This document shows positions 8,909 through 17,493 of a stretch of DNA of 38,719 bases, piece by piece. The DNA is taken from contig JAIBAE010000038.1 in assembly GCA_019695345.1 (NCBI GenBank), positions 1 to 38,719 on the forward strand, given 5' to 3'. Each line of letters starts with the position of its first letter. The stretch's first letter is position 1. The position numbers and the translations under genes were made by a program. Source of the stretch: Bacteroidota bacterium. Its GTDB lineage: Bacteria; Bacteroidota; Ignavibacteria; Kapaibacteriales; NICIL-2. The notes beneath the pieces were generated by a model, which was given only the letters and a program-made list of their open reading frames with translations, had not been told where the DNA came from and made no database searches.

Positions 8909-9616
8909 TTACAAGTCCAATACTATTCCTGCAAACACGCGGATGTCTCCGGTTTTTGCGGTGCCAATTGCAGTACCAAACGCTTTAAAGCTGGAAACAT
9001 CGCCCAAGCCAAATGTGTAGCGGGCATCGGCAACCAATGCGATAGATAACGCTAACGGAATCTGAACTCCGGCACCCATATCAACATTGATAACAGCTCC
9101 CTTTGCTTCGGGGGTTACATCAAGCGGCTTTTGTAGTTGCATGTTGGTGGTATCGAAATTTGCTGTTGCTGTTGCCGATAGGTTTACACTTACGTTGGGT
9201 CCGGCAAAAATGTACGGACGAATACCGCTTTCGGTTAGGTTTACTTTTAGCAGAACTGGGCAATCGAGCGAGGCAAACTTTTGCGTGTAGCTTAATGTTG
9301 ATGGCAATGATGATGGCAATGGTTGTGTGTACTGCCCAAGTTGTTGCATAACTAGTTTATCTATGCTCATATCAAACGAGCGAACGCTGTACGTTGGTTC
9401 TATTTGAATTGAGAAGGTTTTACTGAGTGCAAATTCCTGAATACCAACAATGGCAAAGTTTGTTCCGTTTGCAATGTTGGGCAGAATAGAATCTTTCTTT
9501 ACATAGTTCCATTGCGAAACAGTAGCACCAACTTTAATACCTGTGCCGGCGTGTGTTGTGCTTATTAAACACAATAGTGTTAGTGCCGCAACTGTATATC
9601 GAATCAATACTGTCAT
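8909..9616 (-). CDS. Outer-membrane beta-barrel protein (porin-like, OmpA-barrel size)
   Basis: This is a 235-residue protein with a clear signal peptide (MTVLIRYTVAALTLLCLISTTHA). The mature part has alternating hydrophobic/polar strands. It has the size and feel of the small OM beta-barrel (PorT / OMP_b-brl) families common in Bacteroidota: start GIKVGATVSQWNY, internal FSIQIEPTYSVRSF, and a final strand DIRVFAGIVLDL ending near the C-terminus, as barrel proteins do. ATG start on the minus strand at 9614-9616. It lies 43 bases downstream of argD on the same strand and may share its transcript by chance. Its role is structural or transport; no ligand can be given. Confidence 0.7.
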   Translation of the reverse strand: MTVLIRYTVAALTLLCLISTTHAGTGIKVGATVSQWNYVKKDSILPNIANGTNFAIVGIQEFALSKTFSIQIEPTYSVRSFDMSIDKLVMQQLGQYTQPLPSSLPSTLSYTQKFASLDCPVLLKVNLTESGIRPYIFAGPNVSVNLSATATANFDTTNMQLQKPLDVTPEAKGAVINVDMGAGVQIPLALSIALVADARYTFGLGDVSSFKAFGTAIGTAKTGDIRVFAGIVLDL

Positions 9617-9658
9617 AGATATTCCTCCGTGAGTAAATGATACTGCAATATAGGGTAT

Positions 9659-10852
9659 TTACATTGATGTTACTTCTATTACGCTTTCGCGCAATCGTGT
9701 TATAAACACATCTACATCTTGTTGCGTTAGTACAAGTGGTGGAACCATGCGTAAAACAGTTGTTGCAGTTGCATTGGTTATTACCCGCCGTTGTAGCAGT
9801 GCATTACGCAAACGAGTTGCATCTTCGGTTAGGGCTAATCCTAAAAACAAACCACGTCCGCGCACTTCGGTAATGTACGCCGAGAATTCCTGTTGTACAT
9901 CTTCTAAAGCACTCCGCAGATACGCACCAACGGCTCGGACGTTTTCTAAAACACCATTTTGTAATTCTTCCATAACTACAATTCCTGCAACGCATGCAAG
10001 CGAGTTCCCGCCATAGGTTGTGCCTTGCTGACCTTTTACCCACACATGGCTCATGGCTTCGGTGGCAAGTAACGCACCAAGCGGAAGTCCGCCGCCAATA
10101 CCTTTTGCCATAGTAACAATATCGGGTTTTATGTTGTGTTGTTCAAAGCCAAAGAAATCGCCTGTGCGCCCAACGCCCGCCTGAACTTCATCGGCAATTA
10201 TCAGGAATCCGTATTGAGCTTGCAGTTGGCGTATTGTTTCTACAAACTCGGGTGTTGCTTCGCTAATTCCGCCTTCGCCCTGAACAAACTCTAACCCAAT
10301 AGCAATAGTTTGGTCGTTCACCGTTGCACGAAGTTGTTCGGAATCGTTATAGGGTAACACAACTGTGTTTGGTAAAAACGGACCCATGCCATCTTTGTAT
10401 AATGGTTTATCCATAAGCGATAGCGCGCCGTAGGTTCTTCCGTGGAAGCCACCATAAAATGCAATTATGTTTCCGGTTTTGTTATGCTCCGTACCCCACT
10501 TGCGTGCAAGCTTTACAGCGCCTTCCCACGCTTCTGCACCGGAATTACTAAACACAATTTTACTATATCCGGTGCGGGCAGTAAGTAACTCTGCCAGACG
10601 TATCTGCGGCTCCTGATAAAAGAAATTAGAAATGTGCATATACCGTTGCGCTTGGTTGGTAACTGCCTCTACAATACGCGGGTGCGAATGCCCCAACGCA
10701 TTAACGGCAATACCGCTAAGCATATCTAAATACTCATTGCCTTCAACGTCAATTACTCTACATCCTTCGGCGCGGTCAATTGCCACCGGAAGGCGGTTAT
10801 ATGTTTGGTAAATAACCTCGTGTTCGCGGTTAATCAGTTCCTCTGTTGTCAT
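9659..10852 (-). CDS. argD: Acetylornithine aminotransferase (class III PLP-dependent), arginine biosynthesis
   Basis: This class III aminotransferase of 397 aa converts N-acetyl-glutamate semialdehyde and glutamate to N-acetylornithine and 2-oxoglutarate. The start MTTEELINREH at 10852 is used; the frame continues upstream to a poorer Met at 10939 whose extra 29 residues do not look like the family. Motifs in order: SNSGAEAWEGAVKLAR (PLP phosphate cup), FHGRTYGALS, GLEFVQGEGG, IADEVQAGVGRTG (Asp of the PLP pyridine contact), and MAKGIGGGLPLGA, whose Lys forms the Schiff base. Then TYGGNSLACVAG and the small domain. The argD call rests on overall similarity; 4-aminobutyrate and succinylornithine aminotransferases are close relatives. 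No other arg gene is visible in the window. Confidence 0.8.
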   Translation of the reverse strand: MTTEELINREHEVIYQTYNRLPVAIDRAEGCRVIDVEGNEYLDMLSGIAVNALGHSHPRIVEAVTNQAQRYMHISNFFYQEPQIRLAELLTARTGYSKIVFSNSGAEAWEGAVKLARKWGTEHNKTGNIIAFYGGFHGRTYGALSLMDKPLYKDGMGPFLPNTVVLPYNDSEQLRATVNDQTIAIGLEFVQGEGGISEATPEFVETIRQLQAQYGFLIIADEVQAGVGRTGDFFGFEQHNIKPDIVTMAKGIGGGLPLGALLATEAMSHVWVKGQQGTTYGGNSLACVAGIVVMEELQNGVLENVRAVGAYLRSALEDVQQEFSAYITEVRGRGLFLGLALTEDATRLRNALLQRRVITNATATTVLRMVPPLVLTQQDVDVFITRLRESVIEVTSM

Positions 10853-10895
10853 TATCACAATATATGTTGGTGAAGAAATACATTCAAATATAGCT

Positions 10896-10957
10896 ATGCT
10901 ATCGCAGTCCGTACCAAACGTGATACTTGTAAACAACAATCATCTGCGGGAAAGAAC
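10896..10957 (+). repeat. R1 repeat, copy 6
   Basis: TGCTATCGCAGTCCGTACC at the left, CATCTGCGGGAAAGAAC at the right. In the gap between argD and the Cys-rich secreted gene (10853-11152); nothing else was recognised there. Confidence 0.75.
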
Positions 10958-11152
10958 AATCAAGTTCCAAAAAGCGGTAATTGTTATGTTATACTATGAT
11001 GAATGTAATTAAAGTTTGTAGGATGATTTTGAAAAAGTATTCGCGCCTCCTGTTATTCTTGTTGTTGAGCAATAATCAAGATGAGTAAAAAATTCTTTGG
11101 TATAAAAATATTTATACCTATACTTGCTCATCATTAGTAATTCTTTTTTCAC

Positions 11153-12046
11153 TTGCGGAGATTATTATGCTTTTTGCTACCCCCCCCCCGAGTTTTTCTG
11201 ACTTTCCTCTTTTTGTTCTCGTTATTCGCTGTTAACACATTCTCTCAGGCAAATCCTGACTGCTGTGATTATAATAAATGCCCAAATATGGTAGGTGAGA
11301 AACCTATTATAGATTGTGAATATCATACGCCTGATTATCAAAATACATTTGGTAGTAACCCCCCAGCAGTTTGGTTTAAGCAAGACCCAAATAATCCTAG
11401 TTGTTATAGTGCTTGCTTTAAAATCAATGCTTGTGGAGGATCTCCTGTATCAGGGTTGAATCTTAATTTGGATGATGATTGTTTTAAAAAAAGTCGTAAC
11501 CAGATGACTATACAGACAAGATACGAAGGATCTCCATGGACAGCACCTACTAGCTTTGTACCTGCTGATTTACAACCTGCGCCAGTTACCTTGCCAAGTA
11601 TCATACCTCCATGTAGTTCCGCAACAGTACAAGTAAAGTTATGTAACTTTCCCTGGGAATGCAGTGCGAGATTCTTTAATATTTCTATTTCCTTGATTAA
11701 CCCAGAAGGAATACCATGCGAACAAGTAGAGAGGGTATATGCTGATTTTCTTCCTATTAATGATGTACAGAGTAGTTCTGTAGATGAAAATCAAAATTAT
11801 GTTGATTTGAAATGTTCCTCTGAGTCAAAAACTTATACAATAACTAATCATTCTAATAGTCAGCAAAGTTGTGATATTAAAGTTTACAGTATTAGTGGGA
11901 GCATTGTTGAACATGCTGAAACCGTAATAAATTCCCATGAAACTAAAACGAATACATTGCAAATTATTACGCCCGGAGTTTATATAATCAAACTATATAA
12001 TAGTGGTATCTTATCGTATCAACTAGTCTATATTAGAGAAGATTAA
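11153..12046 (+). CDS. Secreted Cys-rich protein with T9SS-like C-terminal domain; probably phase-variable through a C10 tract
   Basis: The longest open frame starts at TTG 11153 (297 aa), but ATG 11167 has GGAG (11157-11160) six bases upstream and is the better start. It is one base out of frame because of the ten C at 11180-11189. With nine (or twelve) C it reads MLFATPPRVFLTFLFLFSLF, a good signal peptide, into the body; with ten it stops at TAA 11233-11235. The mature protein starts near SQANPDCC and has about a dozen Cys in pairs, so it is likely disulfide-bonded outside the cell. The end (ITPGVYIIKLYNSG) matches the last strands of T9SS sorting domains. It is the first gene of a secreted-protein run of three with small gaps. 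The body belongs to no family I recognise. Confidence 0.7.
   Translation: MRRLLCFLLPPPRVFLTFLFLFSLFAVNTFSQANPDCCDYNKCPNMVGEKPIIDCEYHTPDYQNTFGSNPPAVWFKQDPNNPSCYSACFKINACGGSPVSGLNLNLDDDCFKKSRNQMTIQTRYEGSPWTAPTSFVPADLQPAPVTLPSIIPPCSSATVQVKLCNFPWECSARFFNISISLINPEGIPCEQVERVYADFLPINDVQSSSVDENQNYVDLKCSSESKTYTITNHSNSQQSCDIKVYSISGSIVEHAETVINSHETKTNTLQIITPGVYIIKLYNSGILSYQLVYIRED
11180..11189 (+). repeat. Homopolymer tract of ten C in a signal-peptide coding region
   Basis: Run of ten C directly after the start of the secreted-protein gene. G/C runs of this length are the classic phase-variation switch in bacteria with little mismatch repair of such tracts. With nine C the ATG at 11167 is in frame with the protein; with ten it is not. 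A base-calling error in the homopolymer would give the same picture. Confidence 0.9.
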
Positions 12047-12063
12047 TAAAAAACAATGAAGTC

Positions 12064-13521
12064 ATGAGAAATACTTTGTATGTAGTTGTTTTTTTGCCGT
12101 GGTTTATTTCACTCTGTACCTCACAAGAAATCGTGCATTCAGGGCATATTACTATGCAACCATGCACAATTGGTACAAGCAGGTATAGCAGAGTTTGTGA
12201 TACGGTATTTACTTTAAAAAATACCAGTAATAGGCCCATTGAATTAGTTGATATGGTAACGGAAGCTAAATATCCTTGGGAAATTACACAAGGCGGCAAT
12301 TTTTTTAGTGTTTGGGGAGCTCCATCGTTATATATTACATCACCTGTGGTATTACTACCTCAAGATAGTGTATTCTTTACACTACGTTATAACTCAAAGT
12401 ATGTTGATAGTCTTAGTAAAATTGGGTTCCTAGAGGGTCTGATAAGAATTACTTATGCATTTAGCGACGATACTGTTTATTTTAAAGACAGTATTGTTAT
12501 AACTTGTTCCTCTATTAACAATAATGATGTGATATCTACATCAGGAACATCAACAGCTGAAGTTAGGGCGTGCAATACTTTTGATACCTCTGCTACTGCC
12601 AAAAATCCATTTCTTGAGTACATCTATATTTATAACAAGGGTGATGCTATTCAGTCGATTGACTCTATTCATTATGTATCACTAAACAATACTTATCAGT
12701 ATCTTGGTGTTTCGGATGAAGATGATGACCCATATTCTTATGGGAAGTTCCCATATCTACTTAAACCCAATACAGTGGGTACGCTTAAGTTTCGGAATAA
12801 TCTTAACTCAACAAATCTATCTATTGGTTATGCCGACATTTTCATTAAAGACAGTAGAACCAATTCGCAGACAATTGTACACGACTCAATTCTATCGCTA
12901 AGAAAGTTTCTTGGGTCTGGATATAGTGTACTAAAGAGTGGCTATGGAATAGGGTATATTGGAGACTCTGTTAAGGAAATAACACGATTATACACATTAT
13001 CTTGTAGTGGAGAGCAGCTAACATTAGATTCTATTACAGCGGTCTCATGGCAACCAAACGAAGTACAAATACTGCCGGAGTCAGGGCTGCAATTTCCCAT
13101 AACAATTGAACCTGAATTTACCTACAACTTTTCAGTAAGCTACAAGCCAATGAGTTATAGAAGAATCAAAGGGTTTATAGTTTTACATTACTCAAGCGCG
13201 GATAGTTCATTTAAAAAGTATCTTCGTTTTACAACATTTGGGCAGGTACGCACAACATCGGTATATGATGATTATATAAGTAATAATATATCCATGAGTC
13301 CAAATCCGGCAAATGATTTTATATTGTTACGAGAAATGAATGGCAATAAAATAACTTCTGTATCGGTATATGATGTTGTTGGCAAGTTATGGTTTGAGAA
13401 ACCTGTTAACTCTGATACCGATATATTACAAGTAGCACAACTACCGGTTGGTACATACATGGCGTTAATTCGTAGAAGTGATACTACGTTACTTCAAGTT
13501 CCCTTTGTTGTTATGCGGTGA
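12064..13521 (+). CDS. Secreted beta-rich protein with T9SS sorting domain
   Basis: This is a 485-residue protein with a signal peptide (MRNTLYVVVFLPWFISLCTSQ). Two repeats of an Ig-like / 'choice-of-anchor' sandwich are visible: TVFTLKNTSNRPIELVDMV near residue 45 and TSGTSTAEVRACN near 160, with the strand spacing typical of these. The C-terminus is a type A T9SS sorting domain: SMSPNPANDFILLREM, then SVYDVVGKLWFEK, then LPVGTYMALIRRSDT. It is predicted to be exported and attached to the surface. It lies 17 bases after the Cys-rich gene and 6 bases before the IgGFc-binding gene on the same strand, so the three are probably one operon. A change of phase in the first gene could also affect this one through polarity. 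Function beyond surface display is unknown. Confidence 0.75.
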   Translation: MRNTLYVVVFLPWFISLCTSQEIVHSGHITMQPCTIGTSRYSRVCDTVFTLKNTSNRPIELVDMVTEAKYPWEITQGGNFFSVWGAPSLYITSPVVLLPQDSVFFTLRYNSKYVDSLSKIGFLEGLIRITYAFSDDTVYFKDSIVITCSSINNNDVISTSGTSTAEVRACNTFDTSATAKNPFLEYIYIYNKGDAIQSIDSIHYVSLNNTYQYLGVSDEDDDPYSYGKFPYLLKPNTVGTLKFRNNLNSTNLSIGYADIFIKDSRTNSQTIVHDSILSLRKFLGSGYSVLKSGYGIGYIGDSVKEITRLYTLSCSGEQLTLDSITAVSWQPNEVQILPESGLQFPITIEPEFTYNFSVSYKPMSYRRIKGFIVLHYSSADSSFKKYLRFTTFGQVRTTSVYDDYISNNISMSPNPANDFILLREMNGNKITSVSVYDVVGKLWFEKPVNSDTDILQVAQLPVGTYMALIRRSDTTLLQVPFVVMR

Positions 13522-13527
13522 TACTTT

Positions 13528-15780
13528 ATGCTTACACATATTCATGTATTAGCAACAACATTGTTTACAGTGTTGTTGCTAATTGTACACCCGCACCTTG
13601 CCCGTGCTGTTGAAACGCCTTCAACCTACGGGAAAGAGTTTTATGCCTGTTTCCCAAATAACGATGGCACTGCTTATCAAAAAGACAGTAATAGCGTTTT
13701 AAAATTATACATTGCCACGTATACCTCACCTGTAGCGCAGATAGATATTGATTATACGTTGAATGGAATACTGCATACTTCAAAACATGTTGTGTACAAA
13801 GATTCAATACTTACCTTTGATGTACCAATTACCATGGAGATATCCAACTCTTCAACCAATGAGTTAAAAAGCATACATATACGCTCCGATGAAAATATTA
13901 CCGTGTATGGTTTATCACACAAAGTGTTTTCAAGTGATGCGTTCTTGTGTTATCCGGTTACTGCATTAGATACAATGTACACAGTGCTTTCTTCTAGAAA
14001 CGAGATTTTTGGAAATGTAATTGGTAATTCAGGAAACAGATATTCGGGGTTTGTGATTATTGGAACAGAAGATGGTACCACCTGTAAGATTGTTCCATCA
14101 TGTCCGCTTAGATATCCTATAGCTAAAGCGCACGATACTGTAAGCATAGCAATAAACAAAGGCCAGACAAGATATATTAATGCTTCTATACTTAACAGGT
14201 ACGATGTTAGCAGTTCTATAATAATGAGTAGTAAACCTGTTGCGGTTTACTCTATGCACGAACGTACATTTCTGCCCGATACAGCTAAGACATTTGATTT
14301 CCTGATTGAACAAACTCCGCCTATTACACGCCTTAGTACAAAAACGGTATTAGTACCACATGTAAGTCCGGTAAAACCACCATTACCGCAACCACGCACG
14401 TACGCACGTATTGCCGCGTACTTTGATTCAACTTCTATATTTATCAATGGCAAGTATGATACATTGTTACACTCAGGTAACTTTATTCAGTTTTATGTGG
14501 ACTCTGCGTTAGTAGTAACTTCCGATAAACCAATACTGGTTGGGCAGTATCAAGAATCAAGTGGGCTTGGTGTAGTACAATTTGGAGATAAGAGAAATGG
14601 CGATCCGTTTATGGCCTTTATTCCGCCCGTAGATCAATTTATGTCAACATATACTGTTATCTCGCCTACCTTGCAAGATTTTACTGAGCATTGGATTAAT
14701 ATAACAACCCGAAAAGAAGGTATTGGCCGGGTTGCCATTGACAACGCTTTGATTCCCGACTCTTTATTTAAACCTGTTTACGATAGTAGTTATTATTATG
14801 CAAGGGTTAATGTAATAGCAGGAGTACACAGATTACAAAGTGATACAGTTTTTGGAATAGAAATGTACGGATATGGAGTATGGGATAGTTATGGTTACAT
14901 AGGTGGAATGAAAACCGAGCGCCTAATTGAAAAGATTATGGATAAAAGTCCCATAGAGGTTACTTCAGTATTCTTGTGTAACTCTGCAACTATCAACCTA
15001 CAAGACAAAGGAGAATTTTCATCCGGATTAGACTCTGTTTATATAACAGATTCTGAAAATATAATTGCAGATACAGTTGATGGTTACAAAGGAAGCAAGC
15101 AGGCACATATATCCGTTAGGTTAAAAGATCTACATAAAGATGGTTCCGTACAGTTTCAGGTAATTGATGTCGCCGGGAATACTATTCAATCAAAAACAGA
15201 TTTAAAAGGATTTACAGTTTCTTCAACTGCTAACAATCCTTATTTAATTAATTCCACCTATACATTGCCAATTAAGATTGAATATTCCAACGCCGGAAAA
15301 TTTACACAAATGGTAAAGGCATCATTAAAAAGCAATACCGTAATTAGTATATCACCTGAGTATGTTAATACTACTCTGGTAAGTTCACCTAATAGTAGGA
15401 ATACAATTCCCATCTTCATAACATCAAATAGCATTGGTGATTTCTACGACACCTTACAAATATGGGATGAATGTGATAGAATGATAGAAACACCTATACA
15501 TGCCATAATAAATCCAAACAGATATCATGGCGAGTTGTTTTGTAATCTCCCTATCGAAGCCGAAAGCACCACAGGAGTATATGTTTCTGCAAATACGTTT
15601 CAAACGCTTAGCATAAGTGGCAAGCTACAAGTGTACTCACTTCAAGGAAACAATATCATGACGATAGATGTAGTAGCACCAGCCAAGCATTCTTTAAACG
15701 AATTATCATCCGGTTTATACATGTACACTTTTACATCAGAACAATACAGTCAAAAGGGATTGATTCTGATTGCACATTGA
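13528..15780 (+). CDS. IgGFc-binding-domain surface protein with T9SS-like C-terminus
   Basis: This is a 750-residue protein with a signal peptide (about residues 1-27, ending ARA). The N-terminal about 450 residues resemble the IgGFc-binding N-terminal domain first seen in human FCGBP. Matching landmarks are GKEFYACFP, a strand of the type ITVYGLSHK, DPFMAFIPPVDQF followed by YTVISP, and the closing GYGVWDSYGYIGG. Residues about 475-650 form further Ig-like strands. The end has T9SS-type strands (KLQVYSLQGNNIMTI, then ELSSGLYMYTFTSE). Bacterial members are thought to be cell-surface adhesion proteins; no binding partner is shown here. The gene lies six bases after the previous stop, so the three secreted genes form one unit. 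Confidence 0.7.
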   Translation: MLTHIHVLATTLFTVLLLIVHPHLARAVETPSTYGKEFYACFPNNDGTAYQKDSNSVLKLYIATYTSPVAQIDIDYTLNGILHTSKHVVYKDSILTFDVPITMEISNSSTNELKSIHIRSDENITVYGLSHKVFSSDAFLCYPVTALDTMYTVLSSRNEIFGNVIGNSGNRYSGFVIIGTEDGTTCKIVPSCPLRYPIAKAHDTVSIAINKGQTRYINASILNRYDVSSSIIMSSKPVAVYSMHERTFLPDTAKTFDFLIEQTPPITRLSTKTVLVPHVSPVKPPLPQPRTYARIAAYFDSTSIFINGKYDTLLHSGNFIQFYVDSALVVTSDKPILVGQYQESSGLGVVQFGDKRNGDPFMAFIPPVDQFMSTYTVISPTLQDFTEHWINITTRKEGIGRVAIDNALIPDSLFKPVYDSSYYYARVNVIAGVHRLQSDTVFGIEMYGYGVWDSYGYIGGMKTERLIEKIMDKSPIEVTSVFLCNSATINLQDKGEFSSGLDSVYITDSENIIADTVDGYKGSKQAHISVRLKDLHKDGSVQFQVIDVAGNTIQSKTDLKGFTVSSTANNPYLINSTYTLPIKIEYSNAGKFTQMVKASLKSNTVISISPEYVNTTLVSSPNSRNTIPIFITSNSIGDFYDTLQIWDECDRMIETPIHAIINPNRYHGELFCNLPIEAESTTGVYVSANTFQTLSISGKLQVYSLQGNNIMTIDVVAPAKHSLNELSSGLYMYTFTSEQYSQKGLILIAH

Positions 15781-15819
15781 TAAGCTTTCCTGAACGTATG
15801 GATATGGTAATAATGTTGA

Positions 15820-15877
15820 GTCCCGCAACGCATTGGTGTTATGTTGTTGCCGTGCGGGGCGGTCGGGCGATAGCAAA
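15820..15877 (-). repeat. R1 repeat, copy 7
   Basis: Minus strand: TTTTGCTATCGCCCGACCGC to GTTGCGGGA. Forty bases after the IgGFc-binding gene. Confidence 0.85.
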
Positions 15878-15943
15878 AACACTATGTACATTTGTAATTG
15901 TTTTCGTGTAGATTAGTACAAACTCATTATACTAAATAACACC

Positions 15944-16441
15944 ATGAACATAACTCAACACTTCCAAATGCAATATGGTGCGGCGTTAGAAATGATGCGC
16001 ACCAATGTAGCCGCTTGCCCCGATGAACTCTGGAACGACCCGCAATACGGAAACCGCTTCTGGCATATTGCATATCATTCGCTGTTTTATACGGCGTTCT
16101 ATTTATCGCCAAGCGAGGCACAGCCAATACTATGGAGTAAATGCAAACCAAGCTACCAAATGATGGGACGCTGGAGCCAAGACCCCGCCTACAATCCCAA
16201 CGAAACAACGCCCTATACCAAAGAAGAAATAAACGAGTTTATAGATTTTCTGTTAGAGCGGATAACGGTGGCGTTTGATGAAACCGACTACGATGCCCCA
16301 AGCGGTATCTCGTGGATTCCGTTTAACAGGTTTGGAATGTACATGTATAACCTGCGCCATCTGCAACATCATATCGGTCAGCTTTCCGAACGTGTGCGCC
16401 AGGTAACAGGTAGCGGTACAGGGTGGATAGGTAAGGTGTAA
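15944..16441 (+). CDS. DinB-like four-helix metalloprotein
   Basis: This is a 165-residue protein of the DinB/YfiT-like superfamily: four helices with a metal site made by His. Visible candidates are FWHIAYHSLFYTAF (His near 45 and 49), and HLQHHIGQLSERVRQ, where HLQHH supplies the third ligand. The family has thiol transferases and many proteins of unknown role; nothing here narrows it. Start ATG 15944. The gene ends at 16441, and the minus-strand YciI gene ends at 16442, so the two stop codons touch base to base. It is the last gene before a repeat-rich stretch. Confidence 0.75.
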   Translation: MNITQHFQMQYGAALEMMRTNVAACPDELWNDPQYGNRFWHIAYHSLFYTAFYLSPSEAQPILWSKCKPSYQMMGRWSQDPAYNPNETTPYTKEEINEFIDFLLERITVAFDETDYDAPSGISWIPFNRFGMYMYNLRHLQHHIGQLSERVRQVTGSGTGWIGKV

Positions 16442-16777
16442 TTACAAATCGAACAAAAAGTGTTTACTAAACAACGAAAGCCGGAAGGGGAATAACTCTG
16501 CCGTCATGATTCCGTGCATAATGCAAGGGTCGGCGTTCATTATGCCTTCTGCTTCTTCTTTTGTATTGGCAGCAAACACGGCAAAGCCAATATTATCTTT
16601 CATATCAACATCGGTGCGCCCAACCATAATCATGGTGCCGGTTTCGGTAAGTGATTTCAGATATTCAAAATGTTGCTGAATAATTGCAGCATCCTCAGTG
16701 CTCCAATTATCGCTATCCCACAAGCGTTGGCAAAGCCGTAAAACATATATCCATTTGGGTGTATTCTTATCGTTCAT
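16442..16777 (-). CDS. YciI-like protein
   Basis: This is a 111-residue protein with the YciI/ferredoxin-like alpha-beta fold: KWIYVLRLCQRLWDSDNW, then HFEYLKSLTETGTMIMVGRTD, then GFAVFAANTKEEAEGIMNADPCIMHGIMTAELFPF. The pattern H-x-x-Y-L with a following Gly-rich turn and the D-P motif (NADPCI) are those of the YciI family, small dimeric proteins of mostly unknown role. Its stop codon directly abuts that of the plus-strand DinB-like gene, so the ends are convergent with no terminator between them. It is expressed alone on the minus strand. Confidence 0.75.
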   Translation of the reverse strand: MNDKNTPKWIYVLRLCQRLWDSDNWSTEDAAIIQQHFEYLKSLTETGTMIMVGRTDVDMKDNIGFAVFAANTKEEAEGIMNADPCIMHGIMTAELFPFRLSLFSKHFLFDL

Positions 16778-16847
16778 GCAGAAGTCCTGATACTATTTAC
16801 CATGTAAACTACATATTCTTGTATTCTGCTGCAAGTATCTGTATTGT

Positions 16848-16912
16848 ATGCTATCGCCCGACCGCGCCTATCCACATCTTTATCAACATTTCCACACGGT
16901 GCGGAACAGAAC
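16848..16912 (+). repeat. R1 repeat, copy 8
   Basis: TGCTATCGCCCGACCGCGCC to GTGCGGAACAGAAC. In the 716-base gap 16778-17493, which holds only repeats. Confidence 0.75.
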
Positions 16913-17003
16913 GCCCTGCTACAACCAAACGTTTATCGTGGTTATACTACACTAATGTAGGATTAATCAAGTTTATACGCTACAGTGCTTCAATTACTCT
17001 GCC

Positions 17004-17113
17004 GCTTTAGGGCGGGGAAACTACACATCAAAATAACTACGGGCTTTAGCCCTGCAACATTTCAGGACTGAAGTCCGAAACAAGTTAGTGGCTTCATTTC
17101 CCCACGCTAAAGC
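17004..17113. repeat. MITE-like element with terminal inverted repeats
   Basis: Ends GCTTTAGGGCGGGGAAA (17004-17020) and TTTCCCCACGCTAAAGC (17097-17113) match as inverted repeats in 15 of 17 positions. Inside are two smaller hairpins, GGGCTTTAGCCC (17041-17052) and GGACTGAAGTCC (17065-17076). No coding capacity. It is like the short non-autonomous elements common in Bacteroidota. Confidence 0.8.
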
Positions 17114-17198
17114 ATGAGGTTATGTTCTGTGTTACTGGATTATATCTGAATGATGTATACCCACGCAGGTATGCTGTAGGAATGATACGTACAATGAA

Positions 17199-17226
17199 CG
17201 CCCGTTTTCACGGGAATGACAGTCAG
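17199..17226. repeat. Short hairpin related to the GTCATTCCCG repeat
   Basis: CCCGTTTTCACGGGAATGACAG: a small stem with a TGACA end that matches the right end of the element at 22815. Probably a decayed half-copy. Confidence 0.6.
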
Positions 17227-17280
17227 CATGTTTACCTATTACTTCTAATCTAAACGATGTACGACGTGTTGTGCATGGAC

Positions 17281-17347
17281 GTTCTTTCTCCGGCAGGGAA
17301 TTGGTGTGTTGTAAGCAACGTTTTGTGCCGTCCGGCGATAGCAAAAA
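17281..17347 (-). repeat. R1 repeat, copy 9
   Basis: Minus strand: TTTTTGCTATCGCCGGACGG to CTGCCGGAGAAAGAAC. 147 bases before cheY. Between it and the cheY start nothing is recognised apart from the ribosome site. Confidence 0.8.
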
Positions 17348-17493
17348 TTATAGCAACTGCAAGCCAGTTATGGTAAATCGTTAAAATTTCGAGTGTCAAT
17401 TTTTTAGGAAAACATCCGATAGTTGGTAAAGACAACCATAAAAAACGATTAAAAAGTAACAATACTCCGATACACTATTAGAAGGATTTAGCT

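Noticed and set aside
16778-17493. A small gene in the gap before cheY (an open frame of 108 aa over 16684-17010)
   Set aside because: It runs through an R1 copy and the MITE end and overlaps the YciI gene; no ribosome site and no family likeness.
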